Below the pieces are notes generated by a model. The model was not told the origin of the DNA and ran no database searches. It was given only the letters and a program-made list of their open reading frames with translations. A DNA stretch of 64,000 nt from Desulfocicer sp963675955 (lineage in GTDB: Bacteria; Desulfobacterota; Desulfobacteria; Desulfobacterales; Desulfobacteraceae). A program made the position numbers and the translations under genes. Position 1 is the first letter of the stretch. Each line of letters begins with the position of its first letter. Where the stretch lies: positions 124,001 through 188,000 of the forward strand of contig CAXXVR010000009.1 in NCBI GenBank assembly GCA_963675955.2. Direction: 5' to 3'. Below are positions 37,459 through 47,075 of this stretch, piece by piece.

Positions 37459-37474
37459 AGCATCACATTCACCA
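37459..37474 (-). promoter_or_regulatory. weak sigma-54-like site upstream of gspG
   Basis: Read on the minus strand, TGGTGAATGTGATGCT has GG and GC with the correct 10-bp spacing and TGCT at the end. The central bases differ from the consensus. It lies 70 bp upstream of the gspG start. The operon encodes a sigma-54 activator, so autoregulation is possible. The match is much weaker than at 14952. Confidence 0.3.
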
Positions 37475-37486
37475 GGGAATTTTTTA

Positions 37487-38551
37487 TCAGGGTTTTATTA
37501 AGATTGGGACATCCCGAATAAATAACTTTCTACTATACTTGATCATTGGTTGCTCAATCAAGAAATAAGTAAAGGCTGACAAAATAAGAATTGCAAGTAA
37601 TGACAAGATTGTTCCCCAAAAAGGGGACTCAATTTGTTCCCGAACATAAAGTAGAACGACAAAATGTGTTAAATAGATTGAATATGAAATGTCAGAAATA
37701 AATTTTATGGGTCTTGATTTCAAAACATCTGCCTTTAGAGCTATTACAAAAAGAGCCCCCAATCCAATTCCTGATAAAAAATTAGGATTGGTCAAACAGT
37801 TTACCATATGAGGCCACCAAAAAACAAAAAATGAAGTTATTGCGTACAAAATAAGGATATTATTCTTTTTAAGTTGTTCTTCATTAAAATAGATAAATGC
37901 GCCAATGACAAAAAAACAAAATTGCCCTCCAAAGGAGTTGTTCAAAAATAAATACCTGTATGCTTCAATGTTATTTGAGTCAAGCAAATGAAATTGTTTT
38001 ATATATAAAAAATCAAGCAGTTTAAGCATTGATAGTTTTGTCCATAAAGTAGAAATTAAAAGTGAAATAACAAGTATTCTATATTTATATCTACTAAAAA
38101 AAATGACCAGCAAGGGAGCTATTAAATACCAAGTTAACTCGACTGTTAAGGTCCAAGTAACGTGCAATACATCACATCTGACCATTGCTAATGGGAAAAA
38201 ATGTTGTATTAGCGCCCCATTTATTAAAATATCCGCAGGTCTCATGGGAAATGAACCTTTTAAGTAAAAAAAAAGATAGCTTATGATCCAATACACTGGA
38301 AATATTCTAAAGAATCTATAGGTAAAATACTCTTTCAGCCTATATTTCTGGGCGCTTTGGATAATGAGATAACCACTGATTAAGAAAAAAAGCTGCACCC
38401 CCACCCATCCGCCATGCTTATCTAAGAATGGAATTGATATATTATATACATGTGAAATATGATGACAAAATACAGATAAAATTGCCATTGAACGTAACAC
38501 ATCTATGTTATTCATTTGAATTGACTTTTTATATGTTTTTTCAAATAGCAT
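37487..38551 (-). CDS. acyltransferase 3 (OafA/YrhL-type) membrane protein
   Basis: About 354 residues from ATG 38551. A longer frame begins at a TTG at 38662, and a further ATG lies at 38515. The domain opens at NIDVLRSMAILSVFCHHISHVY, the family's R/H motif region, and continues with GGWVGVQLFFLISGYLI. About ten membrane segments follow, ending with ILSAFTYFLIEQPMIKYSRK. These enzymes transfer acyl groups (usually acetyl) to exported glycans. It lies between the polysaccharide genes to the right and the secretion operon to the left, with no visible terminator before gspG. Confidence 0.88.
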   Translation of the reverse strand: MLFEKTYKKSIQMNNIDVLRSMAILSVFCHHISHVYNISIPFLDKHGGWVGVQLFFLISGYLIIQSAQKYRLKEYFTYRFFRIFPVYWIISYLFFYLKGSFPMRPADILINGALIQHFFPLAMVRCDVLHVTWTLTVELTWYLIAPLLVIFFSRYKYRILVISLLISTLWTKLSMLKLLDFLYIKQFHLLDSNNIEAYRYLFLNNSFGGQFCFFVIGAFIYFNEEQLKKNNILILYAITSFFVFWWPHMVNCLTNPNFLSGIGLGALFVIALKADVLKSRPIKFISDISYSIYLTHFVVLLYVREQIESPFWGTILSLLAILILSAFTYFLIEQPMIKYSRKLFIRDVPILIKP

Positions 38552-38662
38552 TAAAATTGCTCGTTTTTTTGATGAAAAGGTAGCAGAATGGGGAATATCT
38601 CCTGACATAAACAGACTGACAAATGAAATATTCCATTGTTTTTTTAAAATCGTAAATTTCAA

Positions 38663-39099
38663 TTGTAGATTCAGGGGAATTGGGGCTTGATCACAACACA
38701 GTTACTCTGATGTGCCAATCAGGTTTGATGTTTATGGTAAACACCACCGATACTATACTGCACTTTTTTTGAAGAAAATTTTTTGAAAATGTAGAAAATT
38801 TCAATCAGCTTTGAATGATCTGCAAAAATAAAAGATGCTTTTCCTTTCATGATGTGAAGGATTGAACAACAGCTAATTATCCTTAGAGCAGGCATGCTTC
38901 TCTGTCTCTTTTTTGCAAATTGTTAAAGTTATATATTAATATTGTATGTGATTTTGACAAAAATATTATTTCGAGTGAGTAAAAAAGTAATACTGCTTCT
39001 AAATATCGAATATTTTCAATCTATTATAAATTAAGAAAAAGGCATGTGCCTTCGTTTTAGGATTAATATTTGTTTATTTTGTATAATAATCGCACTAAA
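38663..39099. other. 437-bp AT-rich gap
   Basis: Between the PIG-L gene (ends 39100) and the acyltransferase frame. AT-rich with no gene seen. It probably holds the acyltransferase promoter, but no clear site was recognised. Confidence 0.5.
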
Positions 39100-39930
39100 T
39101 TATTTATAAAATGAAAAAAATTTTCCCAATAGGCTCCTCTTGTTAAGAGATTCTTTTTTTGATCCAGTTATGCCTTTGACTGCCGCATTCTCAAACACAA
39201 CAGGTAAATAATTCATCATGTGTTTTTCATATGAAATAAGCAAATCGCTGTAATCACCCTTCCAGTCGTATACCCAGAAACCTTCTGCATAGTTACTTCC
39301 TTTATCAAGGGTAATAGCCCTTGTATAGTTCATGCAAAGTGCATAGGATTTATAATCAAGTTGTTCAATCTGGCTGCGGTAACAACTTATGGCAACTTCT
39401 TTTGTTTCTAGTACTGTGGAAATATCCACCAAGTGATTAATTTCGCCATGACGGTTAATTTCATATAGCCAAAGCTGAAATTTATAATTGTGCTGCTGAA
39501 AAAATAGCAGCAGCTTCCATGTAAGTGCACGGTGATCAGGGTGAATCTCTTGAAAAGATGGTAAAAACAAGGTTGCCGGTTGAATTGTTGACATAATTTC
39601 AACAATCCGATCCTCAGGAAAAGGCGTGGAAAAGATACCACGATCTGGAATATTCAAGTAATAAATATTATTAATTCCCAGAATTTGTGCAGCCATCACG
39701 ACCTCTTTTTGACGAACATGGTGATCTCCCCCTTGCTCACCATTGGTAGCCAGCACTAGATAGACCTCTTTACCTGCAGCAACAGCAAGGGCAATTGTGC
39801 CTCCCATTCCAAGTGTCTCATCATCTGGGTGGGGGGCAAAAACCAATAACGGTCCAGGAGGTAAAGAAACTGCCTCGTATGGAATCAATTCTGCCTCTAC
39901 TTTTATTGCATCCTTCAGTTTCAATTTCAT
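39100..39930 (-). CDS. PIG-L family (LmbE-like) deacetylase
   Basis: 276 residues. The zinc-binding motif FAPHPDDETLGMGGTIA starts near residue 30. A VYLVLATNGEQGGDHHVRQKE strand-turn follows, and IHPDHRALTWKLL carries the second histidine set. These are the hallmarks of PIG-L/MshB/BshB-type N-acetylglucosamine deacetylases. In polysaccharide loci such enzymes remove N-acetyl groups from sugar intermediates. It is divergent from the 877-residue glycosyltransferase. Confidence 0.88.
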   Translation of the reverse strand: MKLKLKDAIKVEAELIPYEAVSLPPGPLLVFAPHPDDETLGMGGTIALAVAAGKEVYLVLATNGEQGGDHHVRQKEVVMAAQILGINNIYYLNIPDRGIFSTPFPEDRIVEIMSTIQPATLFLPSFQEIHPDHRALTWKLLLFFQQHNYKFQLWLYEINRHGEINHLVDISTVLETKEVAISCYRSQIEQLDYKSYALCMNYTRAITLDKGSNYAEGFWVYDWKGDYSDLLISYEKHMMNYLPVVFENAAVKGITGSKKESLNKRSLLGKFFSFYK

Positions 39931-40259
39931 TTTTATTTTTTCCCATAAACAGAGAAAACAATCAAGTTAAAAAAATGAATTTTTTTAATATGATTTTTTT
40001 AATATTAGAGAACGGATTGAAAAATCGAAAGGTTTATTTTTAGAAAGAAAAGGGGGTGTTGCCCATTTCATGTACTTGAGGGTAGAAATTGGTAAGGTTT
40101 GAAGGATAATTAAAGCTTGATAAAAGATCTGCTTTATTTTATATAACAAAATTTTAGAAGCTATGATAAAGGAATACCATGGGTGTCTATCTCACGTATA
40201 TATGTAACTAAAATGGACAATTTTCAGAGGGAATTAATAGAAATAAATTCCTTTAAAAT
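39931..40259. other. 329-bp divergent intergenic region
   Basis: AT-rich, with several T-runs and a repeated TTTTTTAATAT motif near 39990-40020. Promoters for both flanking genes must lie here, but no clear consensus box was identified. Confidence 0.5.
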
Positions 40260-42893
40260 TTGGTCCATTCTCCAGCAAGGGATATTATAGTGTATGGTCT
40301 AGAGATTGACAACAGCAATAAAGATACTTTTCCCACCATTGAAACATCCAAAAACAAACTAGATATCAACACTATTAAGACCTGTCAGAGGCATGCTCAA
40401 GTGGAACCTGATGATGAAATTAAAAACCTGAAAAATAAAGTTGTATTGACTGAGTTTCAATTGATTGATTTGACAAATACAATTGACAAGCTGTCTCAAG
40501 ACATAAATACCATAAAATCTTCTACAAGCTGGCGCATCACTGCTCCGATCAGAATGGTAAGCACCATAGCTGACAAGGTCTTTAAAATATTCAGATATCG
40601 ACGGCATCGCATGGAAGTAGCAGCACCTGTGAATACCCAATCATCGGGTAGCGATATTTTAGACTCCATTGAAAAAGAACAACAGTTAGATCTTTTATCT
40701 TCCAGAAAAAAATTGCCAACAGGATGGGTTATAATCTCTGCTGAGATATTCACCGCCCTATCTCTTTGCCCAGAGTTATATGTTGCAGATGAGAATGGAT
40801 TTTCATCGGACAGGAAAGAAATGCTGATGATCGATAATAAAAATAAAATTCATCAACTGATTCGATTGCCTAGCATGGTTCAGGGATTACGATTGAATTT
40901 TTTTGGCTCTCAAGACCAATTAAAGATAACAGCTTGTAATATAACTGAGATTGGTGCTTTGCAAGTATTGATGATTATAACATACAAAAAATTTTTAAAA
41001 GCACTGTTTCGGCCTGGAAAAATTTTGGACAAAATACGTCGGGGAATAGTTTTTTTCAGAACCAATAGTTTGTCAGACGTCTTTGAACGTATTATGAAAA
41101 TGGGTGGAGAGTCCGATTACCAAAAATGGATTCAAGCCTATTCAACCATTACAGATGATGACCGAATTCAAATTTTATCTCATATAAAAAATATGAAATA
41201 TAAGCCTCTCATTTCAGTTATATTGCCAGTCTATAATACCCCGGAACACCTTTTAATGGCAGCCATTGAATCAGTAAAAAATCAAATATATGATAATTGG
41301 GAACTCTGTATTGCAGACGATGCATCCACACTGCCACATATACGTACAATATTAAACGTCTGCCAGAAAAACGATAAACGCATTAAGGTGATTTTCCGTA
41401 AAAAAAATGGCCATATATCTGCTTGCTCCAACAGTGCATTGTCCCTTGCAACAGGTGAATTTACAGCGTTACTGGATCATGATGACAAACTATCTTCCCA
41501 CGCTCTTTACATGGTCGTACAGGAATTGAATCGATTTCCAGATACGGATATACTCTATAGTGATGAGGATAAAATAAATCTTTATGGAGAACGTCATTCT
41601 CCTCATTTTAAGCCGGATTGGAATGCCGAATTATTTTTTTCGATTAACTATATATCTCATTTGGGAGTTTACAGAACCAGGCTTATTCGATCTATTGATG
41701 GATTTAGACAAGGGGTTGAAGGAAGCCAAGATTACGATCTTGTACTCAGATGCCTTCAGCTAACAGATTCATCAAAGATTAGACACATCCCCCACATTCT
41801 CTATCACTGGCGTGCCACAGAAGGTTCCACCGCCTTGAGTAACCAGGAAAAAAGCTATGCTACAAAAGCTGGAATTCATGCGTTAAAAGATTTTTTTGCC
41901 GCAAAAAAAATCCCTGCCAAAATAACGGGTTGTACGTATCCCACCACATATCGGGTGTCCTATCCCATTGAAAAAGAACCTCGCGTGAGCATTATCATTC
42001 CAACAAAAAATAACCATAAAATGCTCAAATCATGTATAGACAGTATTACGGAAAAAACGATCTACCAAAATTATGAGGTTGTCATCGTTAACAATCAATC
42101 AGACGACCTTGATACGCTTAGTTATTTATACTCTCTGAGGGAAGACCCCATATGCCGTGTTATATCATACGATTATGAATTCAACTACTCTGCTGTTAAC
42201 AACTTTGCTGTCAATAACACTAAAGGAGAATTATTAGCCTTGGTTAATGACGACATTGAAGTTATAACCCCTGAATGGCTCAATGAAATGGTTTCCTATG
42301 CCATTCAACCGGATGTGGGTGCCGTGGGTGCAAAATTATTATATCCTGACCATAGAATTCAGCATGCGGGCGTGATTTTGGGCCTTGGGGGTGTCGCTGG
42401 CCACTCACATAAATATATGGATGGTACGGGTAAGGAAAGCGGTTACTTTCATCGACTTCTGCTTCCCCAAGCAGTGTCAGCGGTGACGGCTGCCTGTCTT
42501 TTGCTGAAACGCCAAGTGTATCAACAGGTGGGAGGGTTAGATCCTCTAAATTTAGCGGTTGCTTTCAATGATGTCGATTTATGCCTTCGAATCACCATGG
42601 CCGGATACCGAAATATCTGGACACCTTATGCAGTCTTATATCATCATGAATCCGTCTCAAGGGGCTATGAGGACACTAGGGAAAAACAGGCTAGATTTGC
42701 TAAAGAGATTGCATATATGAAAAAAACATGGGGTGTCCAACTTAAAAATGATCCTTACTACAACCCCAATCTTTCTATGATGACAGAAAATTTTGACCTA
42801 GCTTTTCCTTCCCGAGCACCCCGACCATGGTATTCTTACGCTGAATGTAAGAATAGAAATAGTCACCGAACTCCGACAGGTTCAGAGGATTAA
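40260..42893 (+). CDS. two-module family 2 glycosyltransferase
   Basis: 877 residues from a TTG at 40260. A GTG at 40290 preceded by AAGGGA is an equally good start. Residues about 50-90 are coiled coil, followed by the motif SSTSWRITAPIRM typical of these GTs. Module 1 starts near 315 (PLISVILPVYNTPEHL; LLDHDDKL; YSDEDKIN). Module 2 starts near 570 (RVSIIIPTKNNHKML; LVNDDIEVI; AVTAACLLLKRQVY). Both modules are paralogous to the C-terminal pair in the protein at 5150-8770. It would add sugars to the surface glycan. Confidence 0.88.
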   Translation: MVHSPARDIIVYGLEIDNSNKDTFPTIETSKNKLDINTIKTCQRHAQVEPDDEIKNLKNKVVLTEFQLIDLTNTIDKLSQDINTIKSSTSWRITAPIRMVSTIADKVFKIFRYRRHRMEVAAPVNTQSSGSDILDSIEKEQQLDLLSSRKKLPTGWVIISAEIFTALSLCPELYVADENGFSSDRKEMLMIDNKNKIHQLIRLPSMVQGLRLNFFGSQDQLKITACNITEIGALQVLMIITYKKFLKALFRPGKILDKIRRGIVFFRTNSLSDVFERIMKMGGESDYQKWIQAYSTITDDDRIQILSHIKNMKYKPLISVILPVYNTPEHLLMAAIESVKNQIYDNWELCIADDASTLPHIRTILNVCQKNDKRIKVIFRKKNGHISACSNSALSLATGEFTALLDHDDKLSSHALYMVVQELNRFPDTDILYSDEDKINLYGERHSPHFKPDWNAELFFSINYISHLGVYRTRLIRSIDGFRQGVEGSQDYDLVLRCLQLTDSSKIRHIPHILYHWRATEGSTALSNQEKSYATKAGIHALKDFFAAKKIPAKITGCTYPTTYRVSYPIEKEPRVSIIIPTKNNHKMLKSCIDSITEKTIYQNYEVVIVNNQSDDLDTLSYLYSLREDPICRVISYDYEFNYSAVNNFAVNNTKGELLALVNDDIEVITPEWLNEMVSYAIQPDVGAVGAKLLYPDHRIQHAGVILGLGGVAGHSHKYMDGTGKESGYFHRLLLPQAVSAVTAACLLLKRQVYQQVGGLDPLNLAVAFNDVDLCLRITMAGYRNIWTPYAVLYHHESVSRGYEDTREKQARFAKEIAYMKKTWGVQLKNDPYYNPNLSMMTENFDLAFPSRAPRPWYSYAECKNRNSHRTPTGSED

Positions 42894-42999
42894 TGAGATA
42901 ATTAACAGTTATTGATTTGCCACTTTTTTTCAAAGTTTTAATCGCTGTCTAATATCTTCGCCAAATTTAAAATTGACTTAAAAATCATTACTTTTGCCA

Positions 43000-43008
43000 C
43001 CGTATATT
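43000..43008 (+). repeat. target-site duplication, left copy
   Basis: CCGTATATT immediately left of the IS4-family element. The same 9 bp occur at 44314-44322 on the right. Confidence 0.9.
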
Positions 43009-44313
43009 CAGTGATGTCCGGTTAGGTTCTTGCATGTTAAAAAAACAATATAAAACACTTGATTTATTAATAAATGAGAGCTAATTAAGCATTGCACTTA
43101 TCTTGTTATAATTGATTTTATAACAAGGAGAAGTTAATGCCCATAGCCCAATGCAAAAAACAAAAGATCAAATTTGATGCTGAATCCTTTATACAATATC
43201 TGCTGCCTTTACAAAAAATTCTGCTCACTACCCCTGCGCTTAATTCAAGGGGGTATCGGCCATTGAAAATGACGTTTGAAGACCAACTCAATGCTTTATT
43301 ATTCTATCACCTTCAAGAGCATGAGTCTGCAAGAGATCTTGTCCAGTGCATGAAAGAAGATGATTTTGCCAAAAACAACATAGCGCCTGATGGTGGTATC
43401 AGTCTCAGCAGTTTTTGTGAAGCCATTAATGATCGAGGACTCGAACAACTTCAATATGTCTTTGAGGAACTTTGTAAAAAAGCCCACAAGGTTTTGCCAG
43501 CCCAATATTCAGATCTTGGTGATCTTGTATCCATTGACGGATCATTGATAAATGCTGTCCTTACAATGTATTGGGCAGATTACAGGAAAGGCTCAAAAAA
43601 AGCCAAGGGTCATTTTGGTTTTGATGTTAACCGCCAAATCCCGCTGAAAGTCTATCTCACAGATGGCAATGGTGCAGAGCGCCCGTTTGTAAGCTCCATA
43701 CTCACAAAGGGGCAGACTGGGATAATGGATCGAGGGTACCAATCCCATAAAAATTTTGATTTGCTACAGGCTGAGGGAAAACATTTTGTATGCCGAATCA
43801 AAATCAAAACTACGCGAACTATCATCAAACAGAACCTTGTGCCGGAGGACACTCATATTTTTTATGATGCAGAAGTCCTTCTTGGAACTCCGGGGGTAAA
43901 TCAATCAGAGACACCAGTCCGAGTCGTTGGATATAAGATTGCAGACTCAACATTTTACGTGGCAACTGATCGACATGATCTGACTGCCGAGCAAGTAGCA
44001 AAAATCTACAAGCTCAGGTGGGACATTGAATCCTTTTTCAAATGGTGGAAAAAACATCTCAAAGTGTATCATTTGATTGCTCGCAGCGAGTATGGGGTAA
44101 TGGTACAAATCCTTGGTGGGCTTATTTCATATCTACTCATGGCCATATATTGTCATGAGAACTTCAATGAAAAAGTTTCTATCAGAAGAATCCGTCAACT
44201 GAGAAATGATATACAAAATGAACTCCGATCCCCTTTATTAGGCAATCAAGGTGTTAAAAAAAGAACCAGAAAAAAGAAAAAGAAGTCTGCAAAAACCTAA
44301 CCGGACATCACTG
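43009..44313 (+). mobile_element. intact IS4-family insertion sequence, 1305 bp
   Basis: Terminal inverted repeats of 26 bp (43009-43034 and 44288-44313) match at 25 positions and begin CAGTGATGTCCGGTTAGG. A perfect 9-bp target duplication (CCGTATATT) flanks it. One intact transposase frame lies inside. The exact duplication and intact frame suggest a recent, possibly active insertion. Confidence 0.93.
43137..44300 (+). CDS. IS4-family transposase
   Basis: 387 residues. The DDE parts are visible: SIDGSLIN (first Asp), GIMDRGYQSHKNFDLL (second Asp with the DRGY motif), and the Y-R-E signature KIYKLRWDIESFFKWWKKHL (catalytic Glu). A basic lysine-rich tail ends the protein. The stop codon lies within the right inverted repeat. 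AAGGAG precedes the ATG. It is homologous to the remnant at 48376-48993. Confidence 0.93.
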   Translation: MPIAQCKKQKIKFDAESFIQYLLPLQKILLTTPALNSRGYRPLKMTFEDQLNALLFYHLQEHESARDLVQCMKEDDFAKNNIAPDGGISLSSFCEAINDRGLEQLQYVFEELCKKAHKVLPAQYSDLGDLVSIDGSLINAVLTMYWADYRKGSKKAKGHFGFDVNRQIPLKVYLTDGNGAERPFVSSILTKGQTGIMDRGYQSHKNFDLLQAEGKHFVCRIKIKTTRTIIKQNLVPEDTHIFYDAEVLLGTPGVNQSETPVRVVGYKIADSTFYVATDRHDLTAEQVAKIYKLRWDIESFFKWWKKHLKVYHLIARSEYGVMVQILGGLISYLLMAIYCHENFNEKVSIRRIRQLRNDIQNELRSPLLGNQGVKKRTRKKKKKSAKT

Positions 44314-44322
44314 CCGTATATT
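44314..44322 (+). repeat. target-site duplication, right copy
   Basis: CCGTATATT, identical to 43000-43008. Confidence 0.9.
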
Positions 44323-44604
44323 GTGTTCTTTATTTTGCAAAGATGCCATATGTAGAATAAGATTGAGATTGAAATAAAATCGGCGAAGGTATTATTAATG
44401 ATATCCAAGTTTTTAACTTGGTTTACAGCTAAATTGTTTTGATTTTTTCTGACTTTCTAATTCTCTTACCATAAAGTCACCTCAACGCTCCAGGTTTTGA
44501 TTTTGCAGTTGATGCGACATATATCTTAGGGGGTTACTTTCTGAATGATTTGACTGGCTAATCCCTTTTTCTTTCCTGATCATTTTTTTCCAGTCAGGGA
44601 GTTT

Positions 44605-44612
44605 CTTTTTTA
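44605..44612 (+). repeat. 8-bp target duplication of outer element, left copy
   Basis: CTTTTTTA directly precedes the left inverted repeat. The same octamer is at 47080-47087. Confidence 0.85.
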
Positions 44613-44724
44613 CTGATTATAACGGATTTGGGGGGCTGATGCCGGGGGCAGTAAAATAGGCTGGAAAGATCTATCTTTTGTGATAAAGTTGAATCGCCAA
44701 AGACAACTTTTAACAAAAGGATTT

Positions 44725-45075
44725 ATGATGACTCCAGCTTCAGATACCACCCCCCGTATGAATCGAACTATTTGTATGCACTTTTGTCAAGCACAATATT
44801 GCATCCTTATCCAACATTCCATGCAATTCCGGATGATAGTAGACTTGGCAATCAAGGATAACCCCGAGCTTTTCCCGGCTAAAATCACTTCTGGGTACCA
44901 AATGAAAGAGATCCGATTTTCCAAAAAAATGAAGATTAAAATCAGAAGAATATTGGTAGCCGGGGTCAGCTATACCATCAGGCCGTCTTTTGTCATGCCA
45001 TATATGACTGGATTTGTAGAAGATGTTGAGAAACCGTTGTTTTTACGTAAATTTGCAGTTCCATTTTGGGGTTAG
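44725..45075 (+). pseudogene. transposase of outer element, N-terminal fragment
   Basis: 116 residues from ATG 44725, preceded by AAAAGGA. It begins MMTPASDTTPRMNRTICMHF and contains IKIRRILVAGVSYTIRPSF and VEKPLFLRKFAVPFW. It ends at TAG 45073-45075, exactly where the IS256 sequence begins. The catalytic centre is missing, so it is not functional. Confidence 0.8.
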
Positions 45076-45114
45076 TGTAAAATCTTTTCTGTAAATTCGA
45101 AATTCAGCATGGGG

Positions 45115-45134
45115 CAAGGATTTTAAAATCCTTG
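45115..45134. repeat. perfect 20-bp palindrome upstream of IS256 transposase
   Basis: CAAGGATTTTAAAATCCTTG is self-complementary, with an outer CAGCAT/ATGCTG pair. It lies inside the IS256 element, between its left end and the transposase start. It could be a terminator-like guard against read-through from outside. Confidence 0.75.
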
Positions 45135-45206
45135 GGTTGAAAATGCTGGGTCGAAACTTAATGTTCCTTTTTTGTTCAACGACCAAATCAAACAGAAAGG
45201 ATAAGC

Positions 45207-46370
45207 ATGACCCAGCAGAATCAGAATACAGGAATTGAATCGATTTTGGAAATTATTAATGAATTTGGCATGGATGGATTGGAAGACGCCATATCTATCC
45301 TTATAAATGAGGCCATGAAGGCAGAAAGATCCTATGCCCTCAAAGCCCGGCCTTGGGAAAGGACAGAATCCCGTGCCGGTTATGCCAATGGTTTTAAAGA
45401 TAGAAGTGTCGCCACTCGCCTTGGGAGCTTGAACCTGAAAGTGCCTCAGGTGAGAGGGGACGTAAATTTTTACCCTTCCGCTCTGGAGAAAGGGCTCCGG
45501 TCAGAAAGGGCACTGACAGTGTCTCTGGCTGAGATGTATGTTCAAGGGGTATCCACCCGTAAGGTATCTGCAATCTTAGAAAAAATGTGCGGCCTAAAAG
45601 TAAGCAGCACCCAGGTTAGCAATGCCGCAAAGCAATTGGATGAAGAGTTGGAGAAATAGAGGGCTCGGCCGCTTGGTAGCATTCCGTTTCTCCAATTGGA
45701 TGCCAGGTATGAAAAGGTCCGGCAAGATGGAGTCGTTAGATCCTGTGCGGTCCTCATTGCCACAGGAATAATGGATGATGGCAAAAGAACCGTATTGGGA
45801 GTCAGCGTCTCGCTGAGTGAGGCCGAAGTGCATTGGCGTGAATTTTTATTGTCTTTGAAATCCAGGGGAATGCATGGTGTAAGATTGATAACCAGTGATG
45901 ACCACACAGGATTAAAAGCAGCCTTGAATTCCGTATACCCGAGTATCCCCTGGCAACGGTGCCAAGTTCATCTGCAAAGAAATGCGACAGCATATGTCCC
46001 AAAGGTGGCCATGCGGGAAGAGGTGGCCAGAGATATCAGAACAATATTTAATGCACCTGATAAAGCAGAAGCAGAAAGGTTTTTGGAAATCGCAGTTGAA
46101 AAGTACAGCAAAACAGCCTCAAAATTATCAGGGTGGCTTGAGCAAAATATACCAGAAGGGCTTACAGTCTTTTCGCTGCCGGATAATCAAAGGAAACGGT
46201 TGAGATCCACGAATATGGTCGAACGTTTAAATCGGGAAATCAAGCGCAGGACCAGGGTTGCAAGCCTTTTCCCAAATGAAGCGTCACTATTGAGGTTAGT
46301 AACTGCCATTTTGGTGGAAACCAGTGAAGAATGGGAAACTGGTAAAAGGTACTTGTCGGTAACGAAATAG
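45207..46370 (+). pseudogene. IS256-family transposase with in-frame amber stop
   Basis: Both halves are in the same reading frame. 150 residues end at TAG 45657-45659, and the frame continues to 46370. The junction reads DEELEK, stop, RARPLGSIPFLQLDARYEK. In the family a Trp (TGG) commonly stands at the stop position, so TGG to TAG is the simplest explanation. The DDE residues are present after the stop: LDARYEK, LITSDDHTGLKAAL and STNMVERLNREIKRRTRV. Without suppression it makes no active transposase. A complete copy elsewhere could mobilise the element. Confidence 0.88.
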
Positions 46371-46387
46371 GCAAACACACATATCAT

Positions 46388-46526
46388 GTTCCTTCCGGCC
46401 CCACCAAAAAACAAATGGAGTGGTGAGATCAGTCAAGAAAAAAATCGGAGGGACCCCGCAGGGGAAACCGATTTTTTTCTTGACTTATCTCACCACGGAA
46501 TTACAAATTTTGGGGCCGGAGGGCAA
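46388..46526. repeat. compound hairpin mini-element inside the IS256 copy
   Basis: An inner stem of 28 bp (46421-46448 with 46468-46495, 27 matches) encloses CCCC-GCA-GGGG. An outer pair, TCCGGCCCCA (about 46394) with TGGGGCCGGA (about 46510), closes the whole. It lies between the transposase stop and the right IS end, where IS256 elements normally have little DNA. The octamer AGGCAAAC occurs near both sides (46369-46376 and 46528-46535). It may be a miniature inverted-repeat element that inserted into the IS. Confidence 0.7.
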
Positions 46527-46589
46527 CAGGCAAACTTTTGAAATAAAAAAGGAACTGACTCAGACAGAATTTACAGAAAAAAACTTGCA

Positions 46590-47075
46590 TTATCTTTTCT
46601 GGATGTGGCTACCAGGTTATGGGATTGCTTCAAGGCAGAGTCCAAAGGGGCATTCTCACAGCGAGTGCGGAGGCTTTTCGAAAGGTGTCAAAATACAAAA
46701 AATGACATTCCAGAGGTTATTTCTGATAAAATCAAGAAGCTTAGGGAAAATCTGCCACAGTTTTCCCAAGCCTATGATTTTCCTGGCGCACATCGAACGA
46801 GTAACATGATTGACAAGTTGATGCAGCGGATGGATCGACATTTATTCAGCACACAGTATTTTCATGGTACTATAGAATCTGCCAATCTCAGCATACGTGC
46901 CTGGGCACTTATTCAAAACTTCGCCCCACTTAATCCATGGACGGTTAAGCAAAAAGGCCATATCAGTTCGTTTCAAAAACTTAACGGATTTCAGTACCAT
47001 GAAAACTGGCTCCAAAACCTTTTAATTTCAGCTTCATTGGGAGGTTTGAGAGCAGGTCCCCCAAATCCGTTATAA
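46590..47075 (+). pseudogene. transposase of outer element, C-terminal fragment
   Basis: 162 residues in frame from the IS256 right end: LSFLDVATRLWDCFKAESKG, then LPQFSQAYDFPGAHRTSNMID, HLFSTQYFHGTIESANLSIR and LNGFQYHENWLQNLLISASLGGLR. This is the C-terminal half of the same transposase as 44725-45075. The stop codon lies within the right inverted repeat. About 150-180 central residues, which should include catalytic positions, are absent. Confidence 0.82.

Larger units (their letters stand above)
45076..46589 (+). mobile_element. IS256-family element nested in the outer element
   Basis: Imperfect inverted ends of about 23 bp (45076-45098 and 46567-46589) share TTTTCTGTAAATTC and match at 19 of 23 positions. 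The transposase gene is interrupted by an amber codon. No target duplication was found, and part of the host transposase is missing, so insertion was probably accompanied by a deletion. Confidence 0.75.

Noticed and set aside
37390..37486. Search for gspC directly upstream of gspG
   Set aside because: Only 97 bp are available and the next gene is a clear acyltransferase.
45657..45659. TAG as a functional pyrrolysine codon
   Set aside because: Pyrrolysine is known mainly from methylamine methyltransferases; in a transposase a simple nonsense mutation is more likely.
46369..46535. AGGCAAAC pair as a target duplication of the mini-element
   Set aside because: The left copy is 11 bp away from the inverted end, so it is not a proper flanking duplication; kept only as an observation.
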